Assembly (NCBI GenBank): GCA_964367685.1
Contig: CAYIYM010000023.1
Coordinates: forward strand, 1-33,268
Length of the DNA: 33,268 nucleotides
Direction: 5' to 3'
Origin: CAUPWF01 sp964367685
GTDB lineage: Bacteria > Bacillota > Clostridia > Lachnospirales > Lachnospiraceae
Of this stretch, positions 33,251 through 33,268 are shown piece by piece (position 1 is the stretch's first letter; the number at the start of each line of letters is the position of its first letter). A program made the translations under genes and the position numbers. The notes under the pieces are model-generated. The model was given only the letters and a program-made list of their open reading frames with translations, searched no databases and had not been told where the DNA came from.

Positions 33251-33268
33251 TGAATTTTCTATGGCTTA

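Overview
The window looks like a chromosomal segment of a low-GC Gram-positive anaerobe, most likely a clostridial species near Lachnospiraceae. This rests on the AT-rich sequence, strong AGGAGG-type ribosome sites, consensus sigma-A promoters and the gene families present. I saw no rRNA, tRNA or CRISPR array.

Layout. (1) 84-7691 is ordinary chromosome. It holds a peptide (Opp/Dpp-type) ABC transporter operon on the minus strand (ATPases D and F, lipoprotein A, permeases B and C, then a small membrane protein), a divergently transcribed cyclophilin-like gene and a YczE/YitT-type membrane protein. (2) 7862-17104 is a decayed accessory region. It has an AlbA/GHKL-ATPase/winged-helix gene with two in-frame stops, an orphan winged-helix relic, a pRiA4b ORF-3-like protein, small hypotheticals, a 5'-truncated Fic gene abutting a possible toxin gene, two genes that together carry four copies of one undescribed domain, a small membrane protein and a truncated, frameshifted ParA relic beside strong palindromes. 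(3) 17118-22653 holds a damaged tyrosine recombinase, an XRE regulator preceded by three operator-like repeats, a DUF1643 protein, a compact three-gene operon of an ExbB/MotA-like channel, an ExbD/MotB-like protein and a membrane-anchored ExbD-fold protein, a zinc-ribbon membrane protein and an HNH endonuclease. (4) 22680-25588 has a frameshifted gene, another AlbA/winged-helix relic and a divergent regulator/membrane-protein pair sharing an operator. (5) 25627-33250 is a type I restriction locus on the minus strand: a half HsdS, an FRG-domain protein, HsdR and a PHP-plus-SMC-like ATPase (TrlF-type). HsdM is not in the window.

How the genes fit together. The right half reads as a defence island built on a type I restriction operon with two accessory genes (FRG and PHP-ATPase). 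The best candidate for an undescribed system is the ExbB/ExbD/ExbD-fold operon at 20084-21623. It is a proton-channel-type complex in an apparently single-membrane organism, has its own strong promoter and coupled start codons, and lies close to an HNH nuclease, which recalls Zorya without its long-tailed ZorA. The second candidate is the pair of genes at 13372-15680 with four copies of a W-x-x-[DN]-x-[DE]-[RK] domain beside a toxin-like gene, possibly a toxin/immunity cluster. All functional assignments come from reading sequence by eye, and no searches were run.
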